From Aristolochia californica (taxonomy: Eukaryota > Streptophyta > Magnoliopsida > Piperales > Aristolochiaceae), in assembly GCA_029961685.1 (NCBI GenBank), contig JARWKL010000008.1:9860501-9924500 (forward strand): a stretch of 64,000 bases of DNA, read 5' to 3'. Below, piece by piece: positions 34,561 through 46,682 of this stretch (its first letter is position 1; every line of letters begins with the position of its first letter). The position numbers were made by a program, and so were the translations under genes. Under the pieces are notes generated by a model. That model was given only the letters and a program-made list of their open reading frames with translations, did not search any database and had not been told where the DNA came from.

Positions 34561-35890
34561 GATCACATTGCATGGCACCCAGGCACTAGTGCCCTGCACA
34601 CTTCAGGCTGTTTAGGTCCATAGCACCGACAACTGTAAGTTATCTCTATTACTTACAGACTTTGAGGATATATTTTATGAACCTACTGCTCTTTCGCCTA
34701 TTCGGCACTGTGATCAACGCATCCGATTGAAAACGGGCACTGAACCTGTAGTGGTACGACCTTACCGTTACCCCCACCTTCAGAAGGATGAAATTGAAAG
34801 GTAGTGCCAAAATATGCTTGCCCAGGGAATTATTCAGCCAAGTAGGTCTCCTTTCTCCTCCCCGGTATTACTGGTCCGAAAGCATGATAAGTCGTGGAGG
34901 TTTTGTGTGGATTATAGGCAACTCAATTCTCACACCATTAAAGACAAATTTCCCATCCCAGTGGTGGACGAGTTGCTAGATGAGTTACACGGTGCTACTA
35001 TATTTACCAAGCTGTATTTGAAGTCAGGTTATCTTCAGATCTGCATTCATCCTTTAGATGTGGAGAAAACAGTGTTCTGCAGGCACCACGGTCATTTCGA
35101 GTTCCTCATGATGCCATTTGGTCTCTCCAATGCGTCTTCCACATTCTAGGCCCTCATGAATGAGGTATTTTCCTCTCTCTTGAGGAAATATGTTTTGGTA
35201 TTCTTTGATGATATTTTCGTGTATAACAACAATTGGGAAGAGCATCTTCAACACCTTCTACAGGTATTTACTCTTCTCCGCTCACATCATTTGGTTTTAA
35301 ATCAGTCCAAATGTTCTATGGGTACCTCCGAAGTGGCATACTTGGGCCACGTTATTTCAGCAGTAGGGGTGAAGGTTGACCAGAGTAAGATTCAGGTCAT
35401 CACAGATTGGCCTCCTACCACCTCCATTACAGCGTTAAGGGGATTTTTAGGCCTCGTTGGGTATTACAGGAAATTTATCCGCAACTATGGCTAGATTGCA
35501 GCACCGCTCAACAACCTACTCAAGAAAAATGCCTTTACTTGGTCCAAGACATCGGCTCATTCCTTTCAACAGTTGAAAGAGGCATTATCATCTGCACTGG
35601 TTTTATAGCTACCAGACTTTGATGAGTCCTTTGTGGTGGAATATGATACTTCGGGGGGCGGTATTGGTGCAGTGTTACACCAACAAGGACACCCGATCGC
35701 TTATTTTAGCCGCCAACTTGGCCAACACCACACAAGTTAGCAGCTTATGAGAGGGAACTGATCGGTTTAGCTAAACAATACAGCATTGGCGGCCTTATCT
35801 GTGGGGGCGCCCATTTCTGATTTGCACCAATCATTGTAGCCTCAAATATCTTCTTGAGCAGCACCTCACTACCTCACCTCAGCAGCACTG
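34561..35890 (+). pseudogene. Element B reverse transcriptase and RNase H
   Basis: [19 protein letters not shown] and FFDDIFVYNNNW are present. The motif-A Asp is changed to Tyr (TKLYLKSG, codon at about 35015). A stop at 35150 falls in the fingers/palm link. RNase H reads [20 protein letters not shown] with a later frame change. Confidence 0.9.
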
Positions 35891-35903
35891 GTTAAGTAAA
35901 CTA

Positions 35904-37447
35904 ATGGGGTTTGACTTTACCATGGAGTATAAACCTCAGAGCTTGAATGTGAGGGCTGATGCTTTATCTCGTTGGGACATTCCAGAGTGGCAATTACATG
36001 CCATTAGTCAGCCCAGAGCTCTCTTGTTGGATTCTATTCGGGAAGAAACACAACAGTATCCAGAACTTATTGCATTATATCATGAGATTCAGTAGGGTGA
36101 TCGGAGAAACATTGGACGGTTCAGGATCGTCTTGTCCTCTTCAAAAACTGGATTTTTTTACACCACAGGTCACCACTTATTCACAACATTCTGGCCTCGT
36201 TCCATGACAGTACACATGAGGGCCGACAAAAAACATATTTTCGGATCAGTCGAGATTTTTATTCGAGGGGTATGAAGCGCAGTATAGCCGATTATGTGGC
36301 GGCTTGTTAGATTTGTCAACGGAATAAAGCTGAATCATTAAGTCTAGCAGGTTTGCTCCAACCACTTTAGCTGTCGTCACAAGTCTGGTCAGATATTTCC
36401 ATGGACTTCATAGATGGGCTTCCCTCGTTGTCCAGAAAATCCGTTATATTTGTAGTGGTTGATCATTTATCAAAGTACGGCCATTTCCTCCCTCTGGCGC
36501 ATCCTTACACTGCAGCTCACGTAGCTCAATTCTTTATGGATAATATTGTCCGGTTACATGGGATGCTTACCTCAATTACCAGTGAAAGAGATGCCATCTT
36601 TACCAGTACATTTGGAAAGAACTATTCAAGCTGCAAGGTACAACGTTTGCGTTCTCTTCTGCCTACCATCCGCAGACTGATGGTCAGACCGAGGTCATCA
36701 ACCGGATGATTGAGATGTATCTTCGTTGTTTCATGGGGGACTCACCTAAACGGTGGGTTAAATGGCTCGCCTGGGCTGAATTCTGTTACAACACCTCCTA
36801 CCACAGTGCACTCAGAACTACTCCATTCAAGGTAGTATATGGTAGAGACCTGCCTCGACTTTTATCGTATGAACCAGGTGCATCCAAGGTAGCCAATTCG
36901 GTCCAAGCATTAGCAGAAAGAGACACCATGCTTAGTGAGGTGCACACTCATCTCCAGCAGGCCCAGAATACTAAGAAATATATTATGACAAGAAGCACCG
37001 AGAAGTATTCTTTTTGCAAGGAGATTATGTATGGCTGCGTCTCCAACATTACAAGCAGCTGTCACTGACAACCTCCAAATGCCATAAGCTCTCTTAGAAG
37101 TATTATGGTCCCTTTCAGGTGATGGACCGCATTGGCACAGTCGGCTACAACTTGCAGCTTCCTCTAGAGGCAAGGATTCACAATGTGTTTCATGTCTCCC
37201 AACTGAAGGCCTTCCTGGGCAACTCTCCCTTGTTGCACACCCCTCTGCCCCCACTACATGAGGGATGTGTCCTTTCTACTCTAGCACAGGTGTTATAGGC
37301 TCGTCGCATTCAGGGTGATTGGGAGATACTAGTGCAATGGGCTAATGCTGACCCCAATGACACTACATGGGAGTCCTTACCAGCTTTTAGAGCCCTCTAC
37401 CCCTATTTCGGGCTTGAGGACAAGCTCTTTCTCCAGGATGGGGGTGA
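35904..37447 (+). pseudogene. Element B integrase and chromodomain
   Basis: Zinc-binding region with HDSTHEGRQK-like residues, then MDFIDGLPSLSRKSVIFVVV, HGMLTSITSERDAIF and IEMYLRCFMGDSPKRWVKWL. C-terminal NVFHVSQLK and an ILVQWANADPNDTTWE chromodomain at about 37320-37400. Stops and small deletions split it. Confidence 0.9.
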
Positions 37448-37867
37448 TGTTATGGACTCCATAGCATCATGAGTTATCAACAGGCATAGGAATTAAATTA
37501 TGTCAATTTCCTTTTAATGTAATTCCATTGGGTTTGGTTTGGTTTAGATGTAATATGGCATGAACCAATTGACCCATGGGTCTAATTTGTATTTCCATCC
37601 TCAACCCTATTTATGGGGACGTCAAGGTGAAGGAAAGTAAGTATTGAAAAAATTAGAATTAAACAGGTCGAATTCTCCCTCAAAGGTCTAAGTCGGATTC
37701 TCCCTCTGAGGTCCGGGTCGAGCTTCTTTCAAAGCTCAATCATTCCATTCCGAATTCCACCATTCCACGTTCTAGAAACAAGAATCCTCTTCCAACATCA
37801 AGATTCAATATGGAGGGAAGAGAGGAAAGAAGGGTGACTTGATCCATGGCTCGGGAAGATCCTAACA
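37448..37867 (+). repeat. Element B 3' LTR
   Basis: 420 bp, TGTTATGGACTCC to GATCCTAACA. One 25-bp unit fewer than its 5' partner. Confidence 0.95.
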
Positions 37868-39152
37868 GAGGCACAAAGTTTTGGGAAATTACCCTCTCAA
37901 ATGGTAGTAAATCCAAGTGAAAATGCAAGTGCAATCTTTTTGAGAAGTGGTAAAGAGGTTGAGATTCTGGTAAAGGCAACCCCTGCTTCATCGGAGCAAG
38001 AAAATGATAAAAATATTGTTGCAGACAGGAACATTCCAAATGATGATGATATACCTAAGCGTAAGTTTCCACCTCTTTCTGATTATAAAGCAGTTCCTCC
38101 TTTTCCTCAGGCTTTGGCAGATTTTAGAAAATATGAGCAAAATAAAGATTTATATGAGACTTTTCGTAGACATGAGGTAAATATTCCATTTTTAGATGTA
38201 ATTAAACAAATGCCTCGTTATGCTAAATTCTTGAAAGAACTATGCACAATTAAGAGAAAACAGAAACTTAAAGGATGTGAGAAGGTGATAGTAGGGAAGA
38301 ATGTTTCTACAGTTATTCAAAGAAAATTCCCTGTGAAGTGCAAAGATCCATGTATGTTTATTATCCCTTGTACATTAGGTAACACCAGATTTGAGAAGGC
38401 CATGATAGATTTAGGAGCTTCGATTAATGTCTTGCCATATTCTATATATGCTTCTTTGAAACTTGGATTGAATAAAACTAGTGTTGTGATTCAATTGGCT
38501 GATAGATCTAATGCCTATCATAAGGGTGTAGTTGTGGATGTTCTTGTGCAAGTTAATGATTTGATTTTCCATGCTGATTTCTATGTGCTTTATATGGAAA
38601 ATGGTGACCAAATTGTTCCTATTTTGTTAGGAAGACCATTCTTAAAGGCTTCCAAGACTAAGATAGTGTTCATAGTGGCACACCTACCATGGAATTTGAT
38701 GGTGAAATTGTTAAGTTTAACATTTATGATGCCATTAAATATCCTGGTGATGATAATCCTATTTATTCTATTAATGTGATTGATTCTTTTGCACAAGAAG
38801 TTTTTGAAATTGATGGAAAAGATGAATTGGAAGTTGCCATTAGTAAGCATCTTGAGAAAGAGAATGAGGAGTTAACCTTGAGTTCTGATTTGCAGGAAAC
38901 TATTACAGCGTTGAATGATATTCCACTGTTAGAGCAGTCAGGTAATGTTCTTAATATTGAGTTACCAGTTTCTAATGAGAGGTCTTTACCCTCTATTTTG
39001 TAGGCTCCCACTCCAGATTTGAAGCCTCTCCCTAGTCACCTCAAGTACATGTTCCTTGGAGATGGAGGAACGTTACCAGTGATCATCTTCAGTAAACTTA
39101 GTGCACTGCAAGAGGAAAAGCATGTGCTGGATGAACTTCATTTGCAGGAAAC
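37868..39152 (+). pseudogene. Element F Gag-Pol region with protease
   Basis: Begins in the pre-protease Gag-Pol (SENASAIFLRSGKEVE, PRYAKFLKELCTIKRKQK). The protease carries AMIDLGASINVLPYSIYASL, where D-L-G-A replaces the D-S/T-G of other proteases, as is usual in Athila. LLGRPFLKASKTKI follows and, after a frameshift near 38680, MEFDGEIVKFNIYDAIKYP. It ends LSALQEEKHVLDELHLQE at the insertion of element C. Confidence 0.92.
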
Positions 39153-39970
39153 TGTTATGGTCCCTAGCCATGGATCTAGTAACTCGGCGAGTCAAATAAG
39201 GATCTAACACTGTTAGAGGGTTTATTAACACATTTTTGTGAAAAGAAACTCTCTTTTACTTCCCTCACACGTTATAATTTAAAAGGAGTTTCATCTTCTC
39301 AATTATAGATGTACCAATTCAATCAAGAGATTGTTTAAGGAAACAATTATGAAACCCCACTTTATACCTCATGTCAATGAGTAGGGTTTCTGAATTCATG
39401 CAACTACCAATGTTGTATGTAAAGAAGGCAGTCTATAGCTCTTCTAAATTCGGGAAAGATAGATAAAAATACCTCTTGAAGACCTCAATCAATCAGCAAC
39501 TTGAAAACCCCTTTCTTGATGCTAAGGCTCAAGTAAAACCTCCTTCCCTCACTACTGGTTCGTGGAAGAGATGGATAACTATTGCAGCTTGGAAGAGAAG
39601 GATGATTCCTCTTCCTTTTCCTTCCAAGATCTCCTCAAAGACTCCCCAATGGATGCAGCAAACCACCAAGGATAGTTCACGCCAAGAACCCTAGGATCGG
39701 GAACCTAGCAAGAACTTAATTACTCTATTTTACTCTAAATTCGAACTTACCTTATTTCTCATTCCTTACCCTTTAAATAGGGTCATTCACGCCAAGATAT
39801 GTTAGGGTTACGTTTATAAATCCCAACTATACCCCTACCTTCAAGTCTTATTACATAATCAATCAAATTCGAAATTAAAAGCAACATAAGTAATAAAAGT
39901 AAAATTAGGTGACTTGGTGAGTCATTGTCTCCTCCTCTGAGTGACTCGGTGTACTATTGAGTTCATAACA
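39153..39970 (-). repeat. Element C 3' LTR
   Basis: 818 bp, TGTTATGGTCCCTAGCC to GAGTTCATAACA on plus. Only the terminal part resembles the LTRs of A, B and D (AGCCATGGATC). No matching LTR is found at the other end of C. Confidence 0.85.
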
Positions 39971-39974
39971 TCTG

Positions 39975-41390
39975 CCTCCCCTTGGAGAAAAAGCTTTTCC
40001 TCAAGCTTGTAAGCTGGATAGACCTGTTTGAAGGTCTCGAACCGCTCCCATGTCGCTGCCTCGGGGTCTGTAGCGGTCCACTGCACGAGGATGTCCCACT
40101 GGTCATTCGTCACACACTCCCGTAACACCACGTAGGGTGTCAGAATGATGTGACCATTGTCCACTGGAGGAAGGAACGGTGGAGAAGAAGGGGCTGGCCC
40201 CTTGTGAGGTTTCAGTAGTGAGACATGAAGCACATCATGCAGCTTTGTTGTGTCCGGCAATTTTAGTTGATACGCCATCTACCCGACGCGTCGAATAATG
40301 GCAAAGGGCCCAAAGTACTTGGGGGATAGCTTATGGTGTGCTGGCCCGGTGAGAGAGTGTTGTCGGTATTGTCAGAGACATAGCCACACATAGTCCCCAA
40401 CAGAGTATGAGACATCCCGGTGGCCCTTGTTGTAAGCCGTAATCATCCGGTCCTGAGCCTTTTGTAGCCGGTCTGCAAATGTCTTCAATAGCTGATCTTG
40501 ATCCATGAGTGCCTCATCAATGGCATCCACGCGAGTGGTGCCTCTGGTATAAGAGAGAAGCCTCGGGGGGTCCCTCCCATAAAGAACCCGGAAAGGAGAG
40601 GACTGCAAGGCCGAGTGGAATGAAGTGTTATAATAGTATTCTGCCCAGGGTAGCCATTGAACCCACTGTTTTGGTTGATCTCCCACTAAGCACCGGAGAT
40701 ACATCTCGATGGTCCGATTAACCACCTCGGGTTGGCCATCCGTCTGAGGGTGATATGCGGAGGAAAATTTCAATTGCGTTCCACTCAGTCGAAACAGTTC
40801 CCTCCAGAAAGTACTCATGAAAACCGCGTTTTGGTCACTCACAATAGATTCAAGAATGCCATGTAAGCGTACAATATGCTCCAAGAAGGTCTGAGCCACG
40901 CAAGCTGCCATGTAGGGGTGAGCCATCAGGATAAAATGACCATACTTGGAGAAGCGATCAACCACCACAAACAAAAAAGACTTCCCGACTGAGGGGGGAA
41001 AACCCTCCATGAAGTCCATTGAAATATCTGCCCATACCTGAGTAGGGAGAGCGAGAGGTTGGAGAAGACCTGTAGGACTCAAATGATCTAATTTGTTCCT
41101 TTGACATACCTGATAATTGGAGACATATGTAGTAATGGAGGACTTCATAGCCGGCCAATAAAAATCCGCCCAAAGATGCCACAACGTCTTCTATAACCCC
41201 TCATGGGTAGAATCATGATAAGCCGAGAGAATGGCTGGAATCAATTCGGACGTGGTCGGAAGGTAAATCCGCTGCTTATAGCAAATTAGTGAATCCTGAA
41301 TGGACCAATTAGAATCCATCTCCCCATTGGAAAATTTGCGGTGCAACTCTTGTAGTGCTGGAAGTGTGGCATGCGCATCACAGACCATGT
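39975..41390 (-). pseudogene. Element C integrase and chromodomain
   Basis: Core: SMDFMEGFPPSVGKSFLFVV, IVSDQNAVFMSTFWRELFRL, HPQTDGQPEVVNRTIEMYL. Asp-Asp-Glu positions are retained, but the usual SDRD reads SDQN. The chromodomain is ILVQWTATDPEAATWERF. The H2C2 zinc finger (HDSTHEGLQKTL, CQRNK) is split by a stop near 41190, with its Cys partner changed (YQVCQRNK). Among the nest, its integrase is one of the longer intact stretches (270 residues). Confidence 0.9.
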
Positions 41391-41948
41391 CTAGAATGAG
41401 AAAACGCGGCTGGCTGATGGCATAAACGAGCTATTGATGTTCAAAATGTTTGGACAAGGCATCCGCTGCCTTGTTTAATCTAACCGCACGATACTCCACT
41501 GAGAAATCAAAGCCCATCAACTTACTAATCCAATGCTGCTGTGGTGACGTCGTGAGACGCTGCTCAAGTAAGAACTTGAATCATGATAAGCCGAGAGAAT
41601 GGCTGGAATCAATTCGGACATGGTCGAAAGGTAAATCCGTTGCTTATAGCAAATTAGTGAATCCTGAATGGACCAATTAGAATCCATCTACCCATTGGAA
41701 ATTTTGTGGTGCAACTCTTGTAGTGCTGGAAGTGTGGCATGCGCATCACAGACCATGTCTAGAATGAGAAAATGCGGCTGGCTGATGGCATAAACGAGCT
41801 ATTGATGTTCAAAATGTCTGGACAAGGCATCCGCTGCCTTGTTTAATCTAACCGCACGATACTCCACTGAGAAATCAAAGCCCATCAACTTACTAATCCA
41901 ATGCTGATGTGGTGACGTCGTGAGACGCTGCTCAAGTAAGAACTTGAG
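41213..41948. repeat. 368-bp tandem duplication in element C
   Basis: Copies 41213-41580 and 41581-41948 differ at about nine sites by eye. Each spans the end of RNase H and the start of the integrase zinc region. The unit is not a multiple of three, so it shifts the frame. Confidence 0.92.
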
Positions 41949-41959
41949 ACTATAATGAT

Positions 41960-43064
41960 TAGTGCCAATGAGAAAAGTACGTCCCCATAAATACGGCCGC
42001 TAGTGTTGGACCGCCTTGGTCAACCCGATCCACTCACGTTCATATGCAGCTAGTTTCTGATAACGAGAGGCCAACTGTCTACTGAAATTAGCAATGGGGT
42101 GGGAGTTCTGATGCAACACGGCCCCAATGCCCCCACCAGAAGCATCACATTCTCTCACAAACAAGTCATCAAAATTTGGAAGTTGTAACACCGGTGTAGA
42201 TGCAAGAGCATTCTTGAGTGCATCAAATGCCATGGAAGCGTCCTCGTTCCACTGGAAGGAATTCTTTTTAAGGAGGTTTGTCAAAGGTGCTACCAACGGA
42301 CCAAAACTCCAAATAAATTTCTGCTAATAGCCTGCCAAACCCAAGAATCTGCGTACTGTTAAGCAAGACTAAGGCTGTGCCACTCACTAATGGACTGAAT
42401 CTTCTCGGGATCAACAGTGACCCCCTCATGGGAAATAATGTGGCCCAGGTAAGCAACATGAGATGCCCAAAAGGAGCATTTGGACTTCTTCAAATATAAT
42501 TGGTGTGCTCGCAATAAATCAAATACAATTCTCAAATGTGCTAAGTGCTCATCTCGAGATTTTCTATATATGAGTATATCATAAAAAAAAAACAAGTATG
42601 AATTTCTGAAGGTAAGAGCTCAATACCTCATTCATCAGCACTTGGAAAGTAGAAGGAGCATTTGATAGCCCAAAAGGCATGACCATAAATTCAAAGTGGT
42701 CGTGATGTGTTCGGAACGCCGTCTTTTCAATATCTACTGGATGCATGCGAATCTGATGATACCATGACCGTAAGTCTAATTTTGTGAAGACCCATGATCT
42801 ATGTAGCTCATTGAGGAGCTCCTCCACCACTGGAATGGGAAATTTGTCTTTCACTGTCAGTGCGTTCAATTCACGATAATCAACACAAAAGCGCCAAGTC
42901 CCATCATGTTTCTTCATGAGCAGAATTGGTGAAAAGAAGGGGGACCTACTGTTGCGAATAAGGCCTTGTTGTAGCATCGCCTGACACTGTCTTTCAATCT
43001 CATCTTTCTGGAGGTGAGGATACCGATACGAACGAACATCTACCACATCTGACCCTGGATTCAA
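41960..43064 (-). pseudogene. Element C reverse transcriptase and RNase H
   Basis: SRSPFFSPILLMKKHDGTWR, CVDYRELNAL, FPIPVVEELLNEL, TKLDLRSWYHQI and [14 protein letters not shown] are clear. At the catalytic box a T-run has disrupted FFDDILIY (42575-42600), giving an FYD-like reading. RNase H shows [18 protein letters not shown]. Confidence 0.9.
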
Positions 43065-43082
43065 ACATATATGGTGATCACA

Positions 43083-43817
43083 CTATCTGAGCGGAGGGAG
43101 CCCCGTAGGCTCATAGAAAAGGTCAGAGAACTCATCAATAAGACCATCAATACTGCCTGCTGAATTATCCGGGGCAATCAGAGAATGAATGTGCTGCTGT
43201 GTTTCTGTCTGACTTCCTTGTAGGAGCACTTGGCTACCACGTAGGACAAAACTCATTGTCAATGCAGAAAAGTCCCACAAAATGGGTCCCAACGTTTGTA
43301 ACCATTTGATTCCCAACACCATGTCAAAACCAGCCAGAGGAATAACAAAAAATTCAGCATGAAACAAAGTAGTGCCAATAGTAAAATTTACCACCTTGCT
43401 GATTCTGTAGCTAGGAACCTTCTCCCCATTGGCCACTGAGATTGTGGCTGTCAGATGGGGAGGAATCTGTAACTGCAGGTGCTGGGCTGCCGTCAAAAGT
43501 AAGAAAATTGTGGGCCCCGAGTCCACTAGGCCCACGAGTTCCAGATTGAAGATCTGAGCTCAGACTTGCATGGTTTTGGGTGACTTTTTCCCAGTAATTG
43601 CGTGCAAGGAAATTTCCGGTAGTGCTTCCTCTATCATATCCTCTGTCACTGCGATATCATCATCTTCAACCATATCAATTAAAAACAATCTTTTGCACTG
43701 ACGACAAACCCGATATGGTTCATCACAGTTGTAACATAGATTTTTGGACCGCCTCTCCATCATCTCACCACTGGTCATTTTTTTTATGTATTGAGGTGGA
43801 TGACTGCTCGATTTCAT
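43083..43817 (-). pseudogene. Element C protease and zinc knuckle
   Basis: Protease GLVDSGPTIF with DSG retained, then VIPLAGFDMVLGIKWLQTLG. Upstream is a CCHC-type knuckle, CYNCDEPYRVCRQCKRLF, in which the usual His is not in place. Confidence 0.88.
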
Positions 43818-43829
43818 ATCCCCTAGTAA

Positions 43830-44667
43830 AGTGGTGCTCGGAGTGTGTCTGGTAGGAGGTGTTGTGGTCCGAACCCCTTAAGGATAATTGTGTCTGCTCT
43901 GCCAGGTGGAGGAAGTGCTCCTCTCCCCTGACCATTTGGGTCATCTGTGCAGAGCCTACTGCCGCAGTTCTAAATCACGGGCTACATTCATCGCGTGTGA
44001 TAATGTAATCGGTGCATAGAGCTCCACCTCAAGCTTTAATGCCTCCATCTGGGCTGCTGTAAATAATGCCACTTGCTGGTCCACTCATACCATACCGTTT
44101 GCTCGTGCTAAATTTTCTTGGAACGGTTTCTGATATTGCTCCATGAAACCAGTTTGTCGTAACAGAACCAAATCACCCAAGGGATTACTATACACCAGAG
44201 GACCAAAATGAAGAGAGCATAAATTCTTAAATTCTTCCCACTCCACAACTGGTCTATCCGCCTCAACTTGCTAATACTAGAGTTGTGCTTCTCCCAGTAA
44301 GTGGAAAATAGCCATCCCCACTTTATCATACGCTAGTACTCATTGATAGGAAATTTTTTTTTTTGCAGCGATATAGCCATACCAAAGGGTCTTCTGACCC
44401 ATTATAAGTGGAAAATTCGAGTTTAGTGTACCTAGGTTCTGTGCCTCCTCCCTGGTGGAAGGGTCCCCCAGGGATGAAGGGTCCTTACTGGCCAAGTACA
44501 GTGCCTCCCCCCTGGTTGAAGGGTCCCCCCGGGATGAAGGAGCCTTGCTGGCCAGAGAAACTCGTGCGCCTCGTAAACTCATCTGCCCCTCTGTTATATG
44601 AATGGTCCCCTCCTCTTTGCTATGGAGTTGTGTTCCTTCCAGTAGTCAGACCAGTCTCCATGTTGTC
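43830..44667 (-). pseudogene. Element C gag, C-terminal part
   Basis: Degenerate Gag with a Gly/Pro-rich segment made of two near-repeats (44455-44550) containing GGTCCCCC. It is cut by element D at 44668 and continues at 49994. Confidence 0.75.
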
Positions 44668-45115
44668 TGTTAGGTTCTTCCCTGGCCATGGATCGAGTCA
44701 CCCTTCTTTCCTCTCTTCCCTCCATGGATGATCTTGACGTTGGAAGAGAATTCTTGTTTCTTGAATGAGTAATGGTGGAACTCAATTAGAACGAAGGAGC
44801 TTTGGAGGAAGCTCAACCTTGGAACTCAAAGGGAGAAATCCGACCTAGACCTCTGAGGGAGAATCTGACCTATAAAATATAATTTTCTCAATATTTGCCT
44901 CTCTTCTCCTTCACGTCCCCCTAAATAGGGTTGAGGACAAAAAATACAAAGATGACCCATAGGTCAAGTGGTTCACGCCACATTACACTGAACCAACCCA
45001 AAGTAAACCAAACCAAATAAAGTAACTAAACCGAATGAAATTACATGAAAAGTAAATTGACATAATTTAATTCCTATGCCTATGGATAACTCGTGATGCT
45101 AAGGAGTCCATAACA
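44668..45115 (-). repeat. Element D 3' LTR
   Basis: 448 bp, TGTTAGGTTCTTCCC to GAGTCCATAACA. Confidence 0.94.
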
Positions 45116-45175
45116 TCCCCCCTCCCCCCCCCCCCCCTGGAGAAAGAGCCTGTCCTCAAGCTCAAAGTATGGGTA

Positions 45176-46670
45176 GAGGGTGCGAAACACCGCTAATGGC
45201 TCCCATGTTGTGTCACTGGGGTCAGCATCTGTCCATTGCACTAAGATCTCCCAATCACCCTGAATACGGTGAGTTTGTAATACCTATGCCGGGGTAGAAA
45301 GTACACGTCCCTCATGGAGTGGGGGCAGCGGGGTGTGCAGCAAAGGCGAATCACCTTGGAAGGCCTTTAATTGTGAGACATGAAAGACGTTGTGAATTCT
45401 GGCCTCTGGGGGAAGCTGCAATTTGTAGGCCACTGTCCCAATGCGGTCCATCACCTGAAATGGACCATAATATTTAGGAGAGAGCTTGTGACGTTTGGAG
45501 GCTGTCAACGACAGCTGCCTGTAGTGTTGGAGACGCAACCAAACATAATCTCCAGGAGAAAAGAAGACTTCCCGGTCCTTCTTGTCATAATATTTTTTCA
45601 TAGAATGTTGTGCCTCCTGTAGACTCGCGCACCTTAGTGATGAATGTGTCTCTTTCAGCTAATGCTTGGTCCAAAGTGGCGACTTTAGAGGCCCCTGGTT
45701 CATAGGCTAACAGAGGGGGAGGTTCTCTACCATATAGCACCTTGAATGGGGTTGTGCCGAGTGTGCTATGGTAGGAGGTGTTGTAACAGAACTCAACCCA
45801 GGCGAGCCACTTAACCCACCTCTTAGGTGAGTCCCCCGCGAAACAACGGAGATACATTTCAATGGTTCTGTTGATGACCTCTGTCTGATCATCAGCCTGC
45901 GGATGGTAGGCTGAAGAAAAGGCTAACGTTGTGCCCTGTAGCTTGAAGAGTTCTTTCCAGAAGGTACTTGTAAAGATTGCATCCCTATCACTGGTAATTG
46001 AATTAGGCATCCCATGTAAGCGGACAATGTTATCCATAAAAAGTTGAGCGACCTGAGTTGCCGTGTAAGGATGCGCTAGAGGAATGAAATGCCCATACTT
46101 AGAGAAATGATCCACCACTACAAGGATAACAGATTTACCCGACGAAGAGGGAAGTCCATCTATGAAGTCCATAGAAATATCAGACCAGACCTATGACGGA
46201 AGCTGAAGTGGTTGGAGCAACCCAGCTGGACTTAATGTTTCAGCTTTATTCCGTTGACAAGTATGACAAGCCGCCACATAATCAGCTATACTGCGCTTCA
46301 TGCCCCTCCAATAAAATTCCCTACTGATCCGGAAATAAGTTTTTTGTCGGCCCTCATGTGTACTGTCATGGAAGGAGGCTAAAATGCTGTTAATCAGAGG
46401 GGATGTGTGGTGTAGAAAAATTCTGTTTTTGTAGAGGACGAGATTGTCCTGAACCCTCCAATGGTTTGCCGCTGTCCCCTGCTGGATGTCTTGGCATAAG
46501 GAGATAATATCCGGGTACTGTTGTGCCTCTTCCCGTATAGAATCCAACAAGAGAACTCTGGGCTGACTGATGGCATTTAATTGCGGCTCTGGAACGTCCC
46601 GACGAGATAATGCACCAGTCCCTACATTCAAACTTCCCGGTTTATACTCGACAGAAAAGTCAAACCCCAT
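45176..46670 (-). pseudogene. Element D integrase and chromodomain
   Basis: Complete zinc finger: HDSTHEGRQKTYFRISREFY, then CHTCQRNK. Catalytic core with VVVDHFSKYGHF, TSDRDAIFTSTFWKELF and TEVINRTIEMYL, so all three acidic residues are present. C-terminal part with [20 protein letters not shown] and [10 protein letters not shown] stop at 46190 and a frame change near 45600 remain. The chromodomain (near 45190-45280) follows a stop. Confidence 0.92.
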
Positions 46671-46682
46671 AAGCTTACTTAA

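Larger units (their letters stand above)
32575..37867 (+). mobile_element. Element B: complete chromodomain Ty3/gypsy, degenerate
   Basis: 5293 bp, LTRs at 32575-33019 and 37448-37867, perfect GAGGC duplication (32570-32574 and 37868-37872). PBS TGGTATCAGA at 33023-33032 and polypurine tract GGATGGGGGTGA before the 3' LTR. Same family as A and D, inserted into F gag/pol. Every domain is interrupted by stops or frameshifts. Confidence 0.95.
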
